Assembly (NCBI GenBank): GCA_937916085.1
Contig: CALGGO010000058.1
Span: forward strand, 1-28,810
Source: an uncultured Prevotellaceae bacterium
GTDB lineage: Bacteria; Bacteroidota; Bacteroidia; Bacteroidales; Muribaculaceae
DNA length: 28,810 nt
Reading direction: 5' to 3'
The notes beneath the pieces are model-generated. The model was not told where the DNA came from, ran no database searches, and saw nothing but the letters and a program-made list of their open reading frames with translations. Positions 1-7,523 of the stretch are shown in pieces. Both the position numbers and the translations under genes were made by a program. Positions within the stretch are counted from its first letter, which is position 1. Each line of letters starts with the position of its first letter.

Positions 1-78
1 CCAGGGCGGAAACGGGGCGGATCTAAGGCAAGGACGGGGCTTCACCGAGGCTGCCTGAGGGCGGCCCCTGCGGGACTC

Positions 79-192
79 ACGCCCGCAAAACGCAGACACC
101 AACCACGCACACCACAACATCAACGCCCGCAACACAACGACACCAACCACACCCGCCACAACATCAACGCCCGCAAAACACCATCACCAACC
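79..192. repeat. 44-bp direct tandem repeat, about 2.6 copies
   Basis: The word acgcccgcaa starts at 79, 123 and 167, which gives a 44-base period. The rest of each unit (a caccaacc core and accacaacatca near the end) is also shared with a few substitutions. The stretch is rich in C and A, has no convincing reading frame and lies downstream of the minus-strand coiled-coil gene. Bases 1-78 are G+C-rich and hold nothing I recognise. Confidence 0.8.
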
Positions 193-233
193 GCTCCGGC
201 AGAGATACACCTTATTATATATAATATATATAG

Positions 234-266
234 AAAAAAACAGGAGGATGCTGTTGCACCCTCCTG
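234..266 (-). terminator. Intrinsic terminator of the coiled-coil gene
   Basis: Read on the minus strand, an 11-base-pair stem (CAGGAGGGTGC against GCATCCTCCTG, one G-U pair) with an AACA loop is followed by seven T. It lies about 45 bases past the stop of the minus-strand gene at 313. Confidence 0.9.
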
Positions 267-312
267 AATGTGTTGCCTGCCACCGCTGTTTTGAAGTAGC
301 GGTAACGATTTT

Positions 313-1572
313 CTATTTGAACAGCGACATTTGGTCCTCTTCGTCGCTGAAGTTGATGCCGTCGTCAAGGTCATCGAGGATTGGGCTGTCGCCACCGCTG
401 GCGTTTTTAAGTTGCTCTTTGAGCTCCTCGATTTGTGCTTTGAGGTCTTCCACCTCGCTGTTGTCGTCGCTTCCTGCCTCAAGGAGTTTTTTCTTAAGGC
501 TTGCGATCTCCTCGTCTTTGCGCTGCTTGATTTCCTCAAACTTCTCGATTTCGGCAACAAGTTCCTCAGCTTGTGTGAGCTCTTCGTTGGCCTTGTCAAG
601 CTCCTCGCTAGTCTGGTCAAGACGGCGGTGCAGCCAAGCCACTTGTGCTGCGAGGTTATCGATTTCGGCGTCTTTCTCCTCAAGAATCTTGTTATCGACT
701 GCAGCTACAGGTGCAACAGGAGCAGCATTGCTGGCGTTTGCCCTAAGCTCGTCAATCTGCTTCTGCAGCTGAGTGATGCGCTCTTTAGACTTGAGTCCTT
801 CGTTCTTCTCCTTGGTGAGTTCTTCGTTTAGTTTCAGGAGTTCCTCCTTAGCCTCGTCGCCACTCTTGTTCTTCTCCTCGTTCATTTGGAGAACCTTCAT
901 CTTGTTCTGAAGGCTGCGATTGTCCATCTCAACCTTCTCTTTGGCTGTCATCAACTCCTGCATCTTCATTTGCAGGTCGTTGTATCGTGTGAGGGTAGTC
1001 TTGCGAGAGTTCTCGGTAGATTTAATTTTCTCTTTCAGATCCTCAATCTCTTCATAGGCATTCAGAGCCTTATCGTCGGTCTCTTTAAGTTTGTCGATAA
1101 TCTCGGAGCGCTCTTTGTTCCATTTTTCGGCAGCGCTGTCGAGCACCTCCTTGCGCAGGCGTGTCTCGTAATCGCGGAACTGTGGTCTGAGCGTCTCGAC
1201 GATAGCCTGTGTCTCGGCCTCCACGTTAAGGTTGTTAAGGATTTGTGTAGGCAAGTTGCCATTAATAATCATCATAATTCTCTTGAGGATATTCTCGGGC
1301 ACTCCAGATTCTTTGCTGGCAGCGAGTCCCGACATATCAACCTGCTGACGAGGGAGCTCAACTCGTGTGTAAACAGGCTTTTCCTCCTGCTCTTGAGCTT
1401 GCTCCTTGTCGTTGCCATTCTCTTTGCTTTGGGCACTTCTCGGTTTCTTCTCGTCTTCGTCCTTGCGCCAGGGATTGTCGTAGTTTCTCTTCTCGTAGTA
1501 CTCGAGGTCGTCAACACCCTCCCCAAAATCTCCAAGTCCCAAGACTTTCTTCAATGCATTGTTAAAACTCAT
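313..1572 (-). CDS. Long coiled-coil protein with C-terminal clamp-binding-like motif
   Basis: This is a 419-residue soluble protein with no signal peptide. Residues 1-75 are charged and probably disordered. Residues about 80-150 may fold (hydrophobic run around the ILKRIMMIING segment). Residues about 150-395 are heptad-rich, dominated by E, K, L and Q, and broken by an Ala/Pro/Val linker near 282-292 (APVAPVAAV). The acidic tail ends in QMSLFK, where residues 414-418 match the bacterial sliding-clamp-binding consensus QLSLF. I do not recognise the family; a DNA-replication or chromosome-associated role is inferred only from that motif. The ATG at 1572 lies about 40 bases downstream of a TAACTTTGC -7 box, and an intrinsic terminator follows the stop, so the gene is probably monocistronic. 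Confidence 0.85.
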   Translation of the reverse strand: MSFNNALKKVLGLGDFGEGVDDLEYYEKRNYDNPWRKDEDEKKPRSAQSKENGNDKEQAQEQEEKPVYTRVELPRQQVDMSGLAASKESGVPENILKRIMMIINGNLPTQILNNLNVEAETQAIVETLRPQFRDYETRLRKEVLDSAAEKWNKERSEIIDKLKETDDKALNAYEEIEDLKEKIKSTENSRKTTLTRYNDLQMKMQELMTAKEKVEMDNRSLQNKMKVLQMNEEKNKSGDEAKEELLKLNEELTKEKNEGLKSKERITQLQKQIDELRANASNAAPVAPVAAVDNKILEEKDAEIDNLAAQVAWLHRRLDQTSEELDKANEELTQAEELVAEIEKFEEIKQRKDEEIASLKKKLLEAGSDDNSEVEDLKAQIEELKEQLKNASGGDSPILDDLDDGINFSDEEDQMSLFK

Positions 1573-1612
1573 AATTCCTGTATTTTATTTTTGATTTTAT
1601 CCTATTGAGGGT

Positions 1613-1621
1613 GCAAAGTTA
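1613..1621 (-). promoter_or_regulatory. Bacteroidales-type -7 box (TAACTTTGC)
   Basis: TAACTTTGC on the minus strand matches TAnnTTTG and lies 41 bases upstream of the ATG at 1572. No convincing upstream TTTG box was found at the usual 19-21 base spacing. Confidence 0.6.
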
Positions 1622-1946
1622 ATGAATAATCTTTAAACAATCGTCAAACTTAGCAATCTAAATAACATAAAAAGTGAAAACACTATCGGTTAGGGGGTAA
1701 TTCAGCGATTTATAGAACGCAATTAAAAGCAATAAATTGTCGTTTACCATCACTTTTTTGTCGTTGGTCACTAACCTCGTGGGTTATGGTCAGATGGTCT
1801 TAAACCTTTGCCACACAAAGCAATCTAAGTTACAGAAAGCGATGAGAAAGACACTGCAAAAGACAGCAAAATGTCGTTCACCATTACTTTCGGGGTGTTG
1901 ACCACCAACTTTTGCGACAACTATTGCACAGAGTGGAAAAGCACCT
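1622..1946. other. Gene-free region with a degenerate direct duplication
   Basis: No credible gene lies between the two divergent promoters. Two stretches, about 1735-1776 and 1868-1913, look like diverged direct copies: both carry TGTCGTT, then ACCAT, then ACTTT, then GTTG with an ACCA/CAC context. The 1871 start of a longer plus-strand frame falls here and lies upstream of the promoter at 1947, so it is not used as a start. Confidence 0.5.
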
Positions 1947-1955
1947 TAACTTTGC
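1924..1955 (+). promoter_or_regulatory. Promoter (TTG, 20-base spacer, TAACTTTGC)
   Basis: TTG at 1924-1926 and TAACTTTGC at 1947-1955 are separated by 20 bases, close to the Bacteroides primary sigma factor consensus. It predicts transcription from about 1962 and supports the ATG at 2006 for the next gene. Confidence 0.7.
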
Positions 1956-2005
1956 AACAAAGAAATTATAATAACCGCTGGCAACAGCATAAAAACTCAA
2001 GAATT

Positions 2006-2467
2006 ATGAAGAAAATGATTTTAAGCATCGCGATCATCCTGGTGACTGCAGGTCTGGCAGCACCATCGGCAATGGCACGCAGCGGGCGTGGCGGTGCAAT
2101 GAGCCACAGACCAAGTGTTGAAATGCGTGGTCCAAGTCATGGTCCTCGAGTTGTAAAGCCAATGCCGCCAGTTGGTGGCCGTCCCGCAGCAATGCACTAT
2201 GGCATGCGCCTCGCCAGCCGTCCTTCGGGAATCGTAGTGAACTTTGGAGGCATCAGCTTCATCTACGACAACGGCGTGTTCTACAGCTCCATAGGCCGCG
2301 AGTTTGAGGTAGTTCGTCCAAGTGTTGGAATGATTGTCCCCTCGCTTCCAGTAGGTCACACCGTGATGATGCGCAATGGCGCTAAGCACTATGTTCACAA
2401 CGGCGTCATCTACAGCCCAATGCACAGCAACGGCAGAGTAGTGTTCCGTATCGCCGGCTTCATCTAA
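2006..2467 (+). CDS. Small secreted protein, DUF6515-like
   Basis: This 153-residue protein has a signal peptide (MKKMILSIAIILVTAGLAAPSAMA). A basic His/Gly/Pro/Arg-rich region follows, about residues 25-70. The rest holds two similar beta-rich segments of the form Y-x-N-G-V-(F/I)-Y-S, at FIYDNGVFYSS and KHYVHNGVIYS, with the VRPSVGMIVPSLPVGHTV stretch between them. That arrangement resembles the DUF6515 family of periplasmic or surface proteins, whose function is unknown; the family call is from memory. The frame is open from 1871, but the promoter at 1924-1955 and the signal peptide support 2006 as the start. A hairpin follows the stop. Confidence 0.8.
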   Translation: MKKMILSIAIILVTAGLAAPSAMARSGRGGAMSHRPSVEMRGPSHGPRVVKPMPPVGGRPAAMHYGMRLASRPSGIVVNFGGISFIYDNGVFYSSIGREFEVVRPSVGMIVPSLPVGHTVMMRNGAKHYVHNGVIYSPMHSNGRVVFRIAGFI

Positions 2468-2484
2468 AAAATCATAATAATATC

Positions 2485-2525
2485 GTGGACCCTGTGCCAC
2501 AAGACGACGGTCAGGGTCCACATTT
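2485..2525 (+). terminator. Hairpin, probable terminator or attenuator
   Basis: A perfect 10-base-pair stem (gtggaccctg / cagggtccac) with a 17-base loop is followed by a short T run (attttc). The weak T tract suggests incomplete termination, so some transcripts may continue into the Spy-like gene at 2565. Confidence 0.65.
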
Positions 2526-2564
2526 TCAAGATCTTATTTTAAACATTCTAAAAATATTATCATC

Positions 2565-3032
2565 ATGAAAAAAACAATTTTATTAGCATTGATGGCTGTA
2601 GTAGCCACTACAGCAGTTACAGCACAAGATTTAGAGCAGCGCGGCGACCGCCGTGGTCCGGGTCCAGAGAAACGCATCGAGCACCAGGTTAAGCGCCTTG
2701 ACAAGAAGCTCAACCTCACCGACGAGCAGAAACAGCAGCTCACCGAGTTCTACCAGGAGTTTGACAAGACCCAGATGGCCCGCATGGAGCAGATGCGCCA
2801 GCTTGAGAAGAAAGACCGCGAAGCCCTCGACGGCAAAATCAACTCCATCCTCACCGAGGATCAGAAAGCGAAGTATGCCGAGATGAAGGAAAAGGAGAAA
2901 GAGATGTGGAAAGAAGGCCGCGAAGGTTTTGAGCCAGGCAAAGGCTTTGGACCAGGCAGAGGACACGGACCAGGTCGTGGTCACGGAGGACCTGGCGGCA
3001 TGGGCGGTTTTGAGCGCGACATGGGCGAGTAA
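2565..3032 (+). CDS. Spy/CpxP-like periplasmic helical protein
   Basis: This 155-residue protein has a signal peptide (MKKTILLALMAVVATTAVTAQ). A helical region spans about residues 35-110 and contains the LNLTDEQKQQL segment typical of Spy/CpxP/LTXXQ-like proteins and of the Bacteroidales proteins related to them. The tail, about residues 118-155, is Gly/Arg/Pro-rich with a repeated GPGRGHG unit and is probably disordered. Spy-type proteins act as ATP-independent periplasmic chaperones; that function is inferred from the family, not seen. The gene follows the DUF6515-like gene after a hairpin and ends in front of a strong intrinsic terminator, so the two may be partly co-transcribed. Confidence 0.8.
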   Translation: MKKTILLALMAVVATTAVTAQDLEQRGDRRGPGPEKRIEHQVKRLDKKLNLTDEQKQQLTEFYQEFDKTQMARMEQMRQLEKKDREALDGKINSILTEDQKAKYAEMKEKEKEMWKEGREGFEPGKGFGPGRGHGPGRGHGGPGGMGGFERDMGE

Positions 3033-3147
3033 CACGCCATCACACGCAATTTAGAAATAGAAGATAAAAATTTTTCATAAGCATTTGTTTTAGGTTAATA
3101 ATTAGATTGATTAGTAAGGCTATAAAAGGAATGACAAAATAGCGACG

Positions 3148-3180
3148 GCGGCGCCTCGATAATGAGGCGCCGCTTTTTTT
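3148..3180 (+). terminator. Strong intrinsic terminator
   Basis: A perfect 10-base-pair stem (gcggcgcctc / gaggcgccgc) with the loop gataat is followed by seven T. It closes the Spy-like transcript and insulates the exonuclease gene. Confidence 0.92.
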
Positions 3181-3214
3181 AGAACTTTTGTCGCCATTTG
3201 GCGCAAGTTTGTTG

Positions 3215-3223
3215 TACCTTTGC
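3215..3223 (+). promoter_or_regulatory. -7 box (TACCTTTGC) of the exonuclease gene
   Basis: TACCTTTGC matches TAnnTTTG and lies 20 bases before the ATG at 3243. Candidate upstream TTTG words exist, but none at the ideal spacing. Confidence 0.6.
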
Positions 3224-3242
3224 AAAAAAAGAGGACAAGACA

Positions 3243-3737
3243 ATGAATGATTTTGCGGCGATAGATTTTGAGACTGCCAACGGTGAGCGTTCCTCGGTGT
3301 GCTCGGTGGGGGTGGTGATAGTGCGTGGCGGAGAGGTGGTTGACACTTTCTACTCGCTCATCCAGCCCGAGCCTAACTATTACAGCTACTGGTGCTCGCG
3401 AGTTCACGGACTGTGCTGCGACGACACCGACGACGCGCCCATCTTCCCCGACGTGTGGGCGCAGATTGAGCCGCTTATCGCGGGGCTGCCGCTCATCGCC
3501 CATAACAGCGCCTTTGATGAGGGATGCCTCAAAGCGGTGTTCCGAACCTACCAGATGGACTATCCCGACTATATCTTCCTTGACACCCTGCGCGCCTCAC
3601 GACGCAAACTCCCCCACCTGCCAAACCACCAGCTCCACACCGTGGCCGCTGCTCTGGGTTACTATATGGAAAACCACCACCACGCCCTCGCTGATGCCGA
3701 AGCTTGCGCCTGGATAGCGAGGGAGATAATGGAGTAA
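3243..3737 (+). CDS. DEDDh 3'-5' exonuclease (DNA polymerase III epsilon-like)
   Basis: This 164-residue stand-alone exonuclease domain contains the DEDDh motifs in order: D8 and E10 (AIDFETA), D92 in HNSAFDEG, and H146 with D151 in HHALADA. These would bind the two metal ions for 3'-5' phosphodiester cleavage. It lacks any polymerase, BRCT or GIY-YIG extension, and it is shorter than E. coli DnaQ, so it is more likely a DnaQ-like housekeeping or repair nuclease than the replicative epsilon subunit. The ATG at 3243 is chosen because it sits just behind the TACCTTTGC box and begins the beta-strand carrying D8. The stop TAA lies at the first base of a word array that fills the following gap. 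Confidence 0.88.
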   Translation: MNDFAAIDFETANGERSSVCSVGVVIVRGGEVVDTFYSLIQPEPNYYSYWCSRVHGLCCDDTDDAPIFPDVWAQIEPLIAGLPLIAHNSAFDEGCLKAVFRTYQMDYPDYIFLDTLRASRRKLPHLPNHQLHTVAAALGYYMENHHHALADAEACAWIAREIME

Positions 3738-3797
3738 GTGTTAAGTTTTAAGTGGTAAGTGTTAGGTTTTAAGTGTTGATTGTTAAGGTTTTAAGGG
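3734..3797. repeat. Degenerate tandem word array (taagtgttaag family)
   Basis: The gap between the exonuclease and murF consists of variants of taagtgttaag and ttttaagtgg. The first copy includes the exonuclease stop codon. The same words, in reverse complement, reappear at about 8126-8148 next to the stop of the TPR-like gene. Confidence 0.7.
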
Positions 3798-3804
3798 GGT
3801 GTTT

Positions 3805-5175
3805 CTATAGCAGCTCGGGGAGTTGGAAGAGGCGGATGCCGTTGGAGCCTTTGATGAGGATGTAGCGGCCGTTGACAGGCTCGGCAGCGAGGGCGGCTTT
3901 GACGGCTTCCACGTCGGCAAACTTGCGGAAATCGCAATCCACAGCGTCAAACTCGCTTCCCACGAGCCACACCTCGTCGAACGAGCGCTGCTTGAGTTTC
4001 TCGACCACTGCCACATGCTCCTGGCGGCTACTCTCGCCCAATTCGCGCATATCTCCCAAAATCGCCATCTTGGGGCTAACCTGCATCAACGAGAAATTGT
4101 CGATTGCCGCCGCCATAGAGGTGGGGTTGGCGTTGTAGGCGTCCACAATAAGGTGGTTGCGACCAGTCTCGGTGAGCTGCGAACGGTTGTTTGACGGCAC
4201 ATAGCCTGTTATCGCCTCGCTGATGGCGCTTGGGTCAACTCCAAAGTGCAATCCCACAGTCACCGCCGCCAGCACATTGTCGAGGTTGTAGCTGCCAATG
4301 AGGTGGGTAGCCACTTCGTGCCACTCGCCACACTCTCCACTGCGCCATCGCAAGCGCAAGAAGGGGTCGCAAGCAACGATTTCGCCCTGAACGAACTGGT
4401 TAGGACAAGAGTCGCCTTTTATCATACTCCCCCCAGCCCCCTCTATCTTAGAGGGGGAGCTAGAATAGCATAACGCATGTACATTGCTTGGCAGGATGCC
4501 CATGAGATGCTCATTGTCGGCATTAACAAAAATCACGCTATCGTCGCGGGTGTCGAGGTTGTCATAGAGTTCGCCTTTGGTCCTTATCACGCCCTCGAGC
4601 GAGCCGAAGCCCTGCAAGTGCGCCTTGCCCACGTTGGTGATAAGTCCGCATGTGGGCTCGGCGGTCTCGACAAGGGTCTTGATGTCGCCGGGATGACTGG
4701 CACCCATCTCCACCACCGCAATCTCATGCTCTGGCGAGAGTCGCAGCAGCGTCTTGGGCACACCCACGTCGTTGTTGAAATTGCCTTCGGTTGCCATCAC
4801 GTTGAACTTCTGCGCCAACACTGTGCGCACCAGTTCTTTAGTCGTGGTCTTTCCGTTGGTGCCAGTGATTCCCACGATGGGGATGGCGAACTGGCGGCGG
4901 TGCTCCCGCGCCAAATCTTTGAACGCCTGCAGCGAGTCGGGCACCAGCACCATGCGCTTGCCCTCTAGAGGATTGGCGATAAACTTGTTATACACCCGCT
5001 CGTCATCGACCACAGCGAGAGCACTACCCTTCTCTAACGCCTGCACGGCAAACTTATTCCCATCAAACGACTCTCCCTTGAGAGCGATAAAGATGCTGCC
5101 CTGCGGGCAATCACGGCTATCGGTAGTCACCACGGGATGCTGCTTATAGAAAGCGTATAGTTCTTGAATGTTCAT
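3805..5175 (-). CDS. murF: UDP-N-acetylmuramoyl-tripeptide--D-alanyl-D-alanine ligase
   Basis: This is the cytoplasmic Mur ligase that adds D-Ala-D-Ala to UDP-MurNAc-tripeptide, the last soluble step of peptidoglycan precursor synthesis. It is 456 residues long, with the N-terminal substrate domain (1-95), the ATP-binding P-loop GTNGKTT at residues 105-111, the central-domain GASHPGDI and ITNVGKAHLQGFG motifs, and the C-terminal domain carrying DAYNANPTSM and LGDMRELG. Residues about 236-251 (PSKIEGAGG region) are encoded by a palindromic repeat-like sequence and appear to be an in-frame insertion. The gene follows the dockerin gene by 17 bases on the same strand, so it is probably the last gene of that transcript. 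No intrinsic terminator is evident after it. Confidence 0.96.
   Translation of the reverse strand: MNIQELYAFYKQHPVVTTDSRDCPQGSIFIALKGESFDGNKFAVQALEKGSALAVVDDERVYNKFIANPLEGKRMVLVPDSLQAFKDLAREHRRQFAIPIVGITGTNGKTTTKELVRTVLAQKFNVMATEGNFNNDVGVPKTLLRLSPEHEIAVVEMGASHPGDIKTLVETAEPTCGLITNVGKAHLQGFGSLEGVIRTKGELYDNLDTRDDSVIFVNADNEHLMGILPSNVHALCYSSSPSKIEGAGGSMIKGDSCPNQFVQGEIVACDPFLRLRWRSGECGEWHEVATHLIGSYNLDNVLAAVTVGLHFGVDPSAISEAITGYVPSNNRSQLTETGRNHLIVDAYNANPTSMAAAIDNFSLMQVSPKMAILGDMRELGESSRQEHVAVVEKLKQRSFDEVWLVGSEFDAVDCDFRKFADVEAVKAALAAEPVNGRYILIKGSNGIRLFQLPELL
4424..4465. repeat. Palindromic repeat-like element inside murF
   Basis: An 8-base inverted repeat (ccccctct, loop atctt, agaggggg) at 4437-4457 is flanked by ctccccccag on the left and gagctagaat on the right. 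The base composition (runs of C, then G) is unlike the surrounding gene. Similar ctcccccc...gaggggga palindromes are, as far as I recall, usually intergenic in Bacteroidales. Confidence 0.65.
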
Positions 5176-5192
5176 ATTCTTAAGTAAACGGA

Positions 5193-7499
5193 TTAATTGC
5201 GGGTGGTCTCGAGGTAGATGTCCTTGATCTCAAAGCTTTGCGGCAGGTCGATCTTTCGCTGCGTGTAGACGCCTCCAATCACGTTATTGAACGTTTCGTG
5301 GAAGAGATAGTAAGTCACGTTGCCGTTGGAGGCAGTGACTTTCCTCACGCCGTAGAAAAATCCGTCTTTATATCGGCACATGACCATGTTAGTCAGGCCT
5401 GTGTTATAAAGATTGGCACTGCTTGCGCCGCTGTTGACCACTGCTATTTTGCCGGTTGCCAGATTATCCACATAGCAAATCTTGTTGGCACTGGTAAGGA
5501 AAATCTCTTTAGAAGATGCCTCAGGAATTAAGTTGTAATTATAATTCACCGAGGTGGTTGATGTGCCCGAGAGGTAGCAGTCCACCCATTTGCTATAAGT
5601 GTGATCCACTTCATAACCTACAAGCTTGGCAACGTCTTTGAGCTTCTTAACTACCGCTATTCCATGGTCAACAGCAAGATTCTCATACCAAAACGACACT
5701 CGTCCTCCATAGGTCTGGTTGGGGTCGGTTGGTGGCAAATAATAGCCCTCGTCATGTGATGTTATAGTGCCCGTAACCACATCCTGAACGAAATTAATGC
5801 CATCACTGTTGCTGAAAATCATTGCAACTTTGCCCGTCTGATAGTCGGCCTTGACGAGTGGGAGATCGTTACCGCCGGTGTCATAGAGCAAGCCATTGTT
5901 CTTGAATATCATGTAATTGCCATTGCTGTAGTTGGTGAGATAGAACACGTTTCCGCTCTTGTCGGCATAGAGCCATGGAGTGCCACTCGACACGTCATAG
6001 CGCTTGATAAAGGATCCATAAGCATAGGGATTGGTGCTGCGGTGTATTTCGCTCTTCGAGCCATTGGTGACCCAGGCAAAGCCGTTGCCCTTGCCCACCT
6101 CAAAGCGCGCCACCCATTGGTCGCCGGTCACGCCACTCAAGGATGGATGGCTGGTTCCTTTATTGTTGTAGTAGATGGAGGGCACCTTCACCCCGCTGGC
6201 GTTGAGCTGCGAGCCGGCAACCCATATCGAAGGCTCCACCTTCACGGTAAACTGGTAGCTGTAGGTGCCACCGCCTGGCGAGGTGTAACGGAAGTTCACC
6301 GTCGATGTTCCCACCTCCATTGCCTCGATGGTGATGGTGTGGGCAGTGTTGTATTCGTAGCATTTCACGCTGGTGGTGTTCGACGAGCTATAGGACTGCA
6401 AGATGCCGTCCCACACGGTGACGCCAGCCTCTTGTGGAATAAAGTTGATAGATGCCCCCACAGGCATATACACCACACTACCAGTGTTATTCAAGGTAAT
6501 TTTGGTGCTATTGTCGAAGGCATGGTAGTAAATCATCGAGAAGTCGCTGGTCCAAATCGACGAGTAGGCATCGGGGCTGTAGATGAAATGTGTCTTGCCA
6601 GGCGTGAGCGGATAAGTCATTTCGCTCTTATAGCCTGTCTTGCCTTTACTCAGGTAGTGATAGTAGTCGTAGGACTGCATGATGCCGTAGGCATAGCCAA
6701 ATGTGGTGTTGCCCGAGGTGACAAAGTGAGCCACCGGGGCCTTAGACTCTTTGTAGTAGTCGTTCTCGGTAATGCTGTTGATGAGTGCTACGTGAGCGTA
6801 GTTGGTCACATAATCGCCTTGCGAGGGCCTTATCACTTCGAGCTTGCTCTCCATCAAGGTGAGGTTGAGGTTGATAGCCACCGTGGTGCCGCTGCGTGTG
6901 TAGGTGCCGCTGCCAGTAGCCAGGTCCACGGGCACATCAATGTTCCACACTTGGGCGTTGGCATAGTCGGCGTTGCGCACCCAAGCCGCCTTGATGCTAC
7001 CCGAGGTCTTGAAACCCACCTTGTTGTTGCCGTTGATGTCCTTGAGCAGCCACTTGCCGCCACTGCGCACGAGCACATACATGTTCTCCTCCACACCATC
7101 GAGGGCGATGAAAATCACGTCCTCGTTGTTCTTCCAGGTGTGCTGCACCGGAGTGGCCGACGAGGTGACGCTGATGTAGTCGTTCATCTTGATAGAGGTG
7201 ATTGTCGGTGTTGAGCCACCGTTGAGCAGCACATTATAAACCGCAGTCACGTCGGCCGCTGTCACCTCGCCGTCGCCAGTTATGTCACTGGTGCTGTAGT
7301 AGGTGGTGGTGCCGTTTAGCAAGTAATTGTAAAGCTCCGTGACGTCGCTTGCAGTCACCACTTGGTCGCAGTTCACGTCACCAACCACAGTCGCCGTCTC
7401 AGGCGCAATGGTGTAGTAGCTTGCCGGATAGGTCGTCGCCAGCGTCATCGCTGCCATCAGAGCAAACAATGAGAGTAATAATGATTTTTTCATAGCCAT
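5193..7499 (-). CDS. Large secreted protein with N-terminal dockerin-like repeats
   Basis: This 768-residue protein has a signal peptide (residues 1-21). Two dockerin-type calcium-binding repeats follow immediately at about 40-94: GDVNCDQVVTASD and SDITGDGEVTAAD, each followed by a (L/V)YN(Y/V)LLNG helix. The first loop has C-D-Q where G-D-G is usual. The remainder is beta-rich: a probable Big-type or immunoglobulin-like segment around residues 330-425 (it contains TKITLNNTGSV and ends in FTVKVEP), then a repetitive region reminiscent of a beta-propeller. I do not recognise an enzyme domain. The N-terminal dockerin position is unusual; the second dockerin protein here (23767) has it at the C-terminus. 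It sits between ribH (24-base gap) and murF (17-base gap) on the same strand. M1 at 7499 or M3 at 7493 could both be the start. Confidence 0.85.
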   Translation of the reverse strand: MAMKKSLLLSLFALMAAMTLATTYPASYYTIAPETATVVGDVNCDQVVTASDVTELYNYLLNGTTTYYSTSDITGDGEVTAADVTAVYNVLLNGGSTPTITSIKMNDYISVTSSATPVQHTWKNNEDVIFIALDGVEENMYVLVRSGGKWLLKDINGNNKVGFKTSGSIKAAWVRNADYANAQVWNIDVPVDLATGSGTYTRSGTTVAINLNLTLMESKLEVIRPSQGDYVTNYAHVALINSITENDYYKESKAPVAHFVTSGNTTFGYAYGIMQSYDYYHYLSKGKTGYKSEMTYPLTPGKTHFIYSPDAYSSIWTSDFSMIYYHAFDNSTKITLNNTGSVVYMPVGASINFIPQEAGVTVWDGILQSYSSSNTTSVKCYEYNTAHTITIEAMEVGTSTVNFRYTSPGGGTYSYQFTVKVEPSIWVAGSQLNASGVKVPSIYYNNKGTSHPSLSGVTGDQWVARFEVGKGNGFAWVTNGSKSEIHRSTNPYAYGSFIKRYDVSSGTPWLYADKSGNVFYLTNYSNGNYMIFKNNGLLYDTGGNDLPLVKADYQTGKVAMIFSNSDGINFVQDVVTGTITSHDEGYYLPPTDPNQTYGGRVSFWYENLAVDHGIAVVKKLKDVAKLVGYEVDHTYSKWVDCYLSGTSTTSVNYNYNLIPEASSKEIFLTSANKICYVDNLATGKIAVVNSGASSANLYNTGLTNMVMCRYKDGFFYGVRKVTASNGNVTYYLFHETFNNVIGGVYTQRKIDLPQSFEIKDIYLETTRN

Positions 7500-7523
7500 A
7501 TAGTTAAAATGATGATAGTATTC

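Noticed and set aside
1871..2005. Longer N-terminus for the DUF6515-like protein
   Set aside because: The start at 1871 lies upstream of the promoter at 1924-1955, and the signal peptide begins at 2006.
6042..7214. 390-codon open frame on plus, opposite the N-terminal-dockerin gene
   Set aside because: It is antisense to a gene with signal peptide and dockerin motifs, and its translation (His/Val/Gly-rich, no motif) is typical of a shadow frame.
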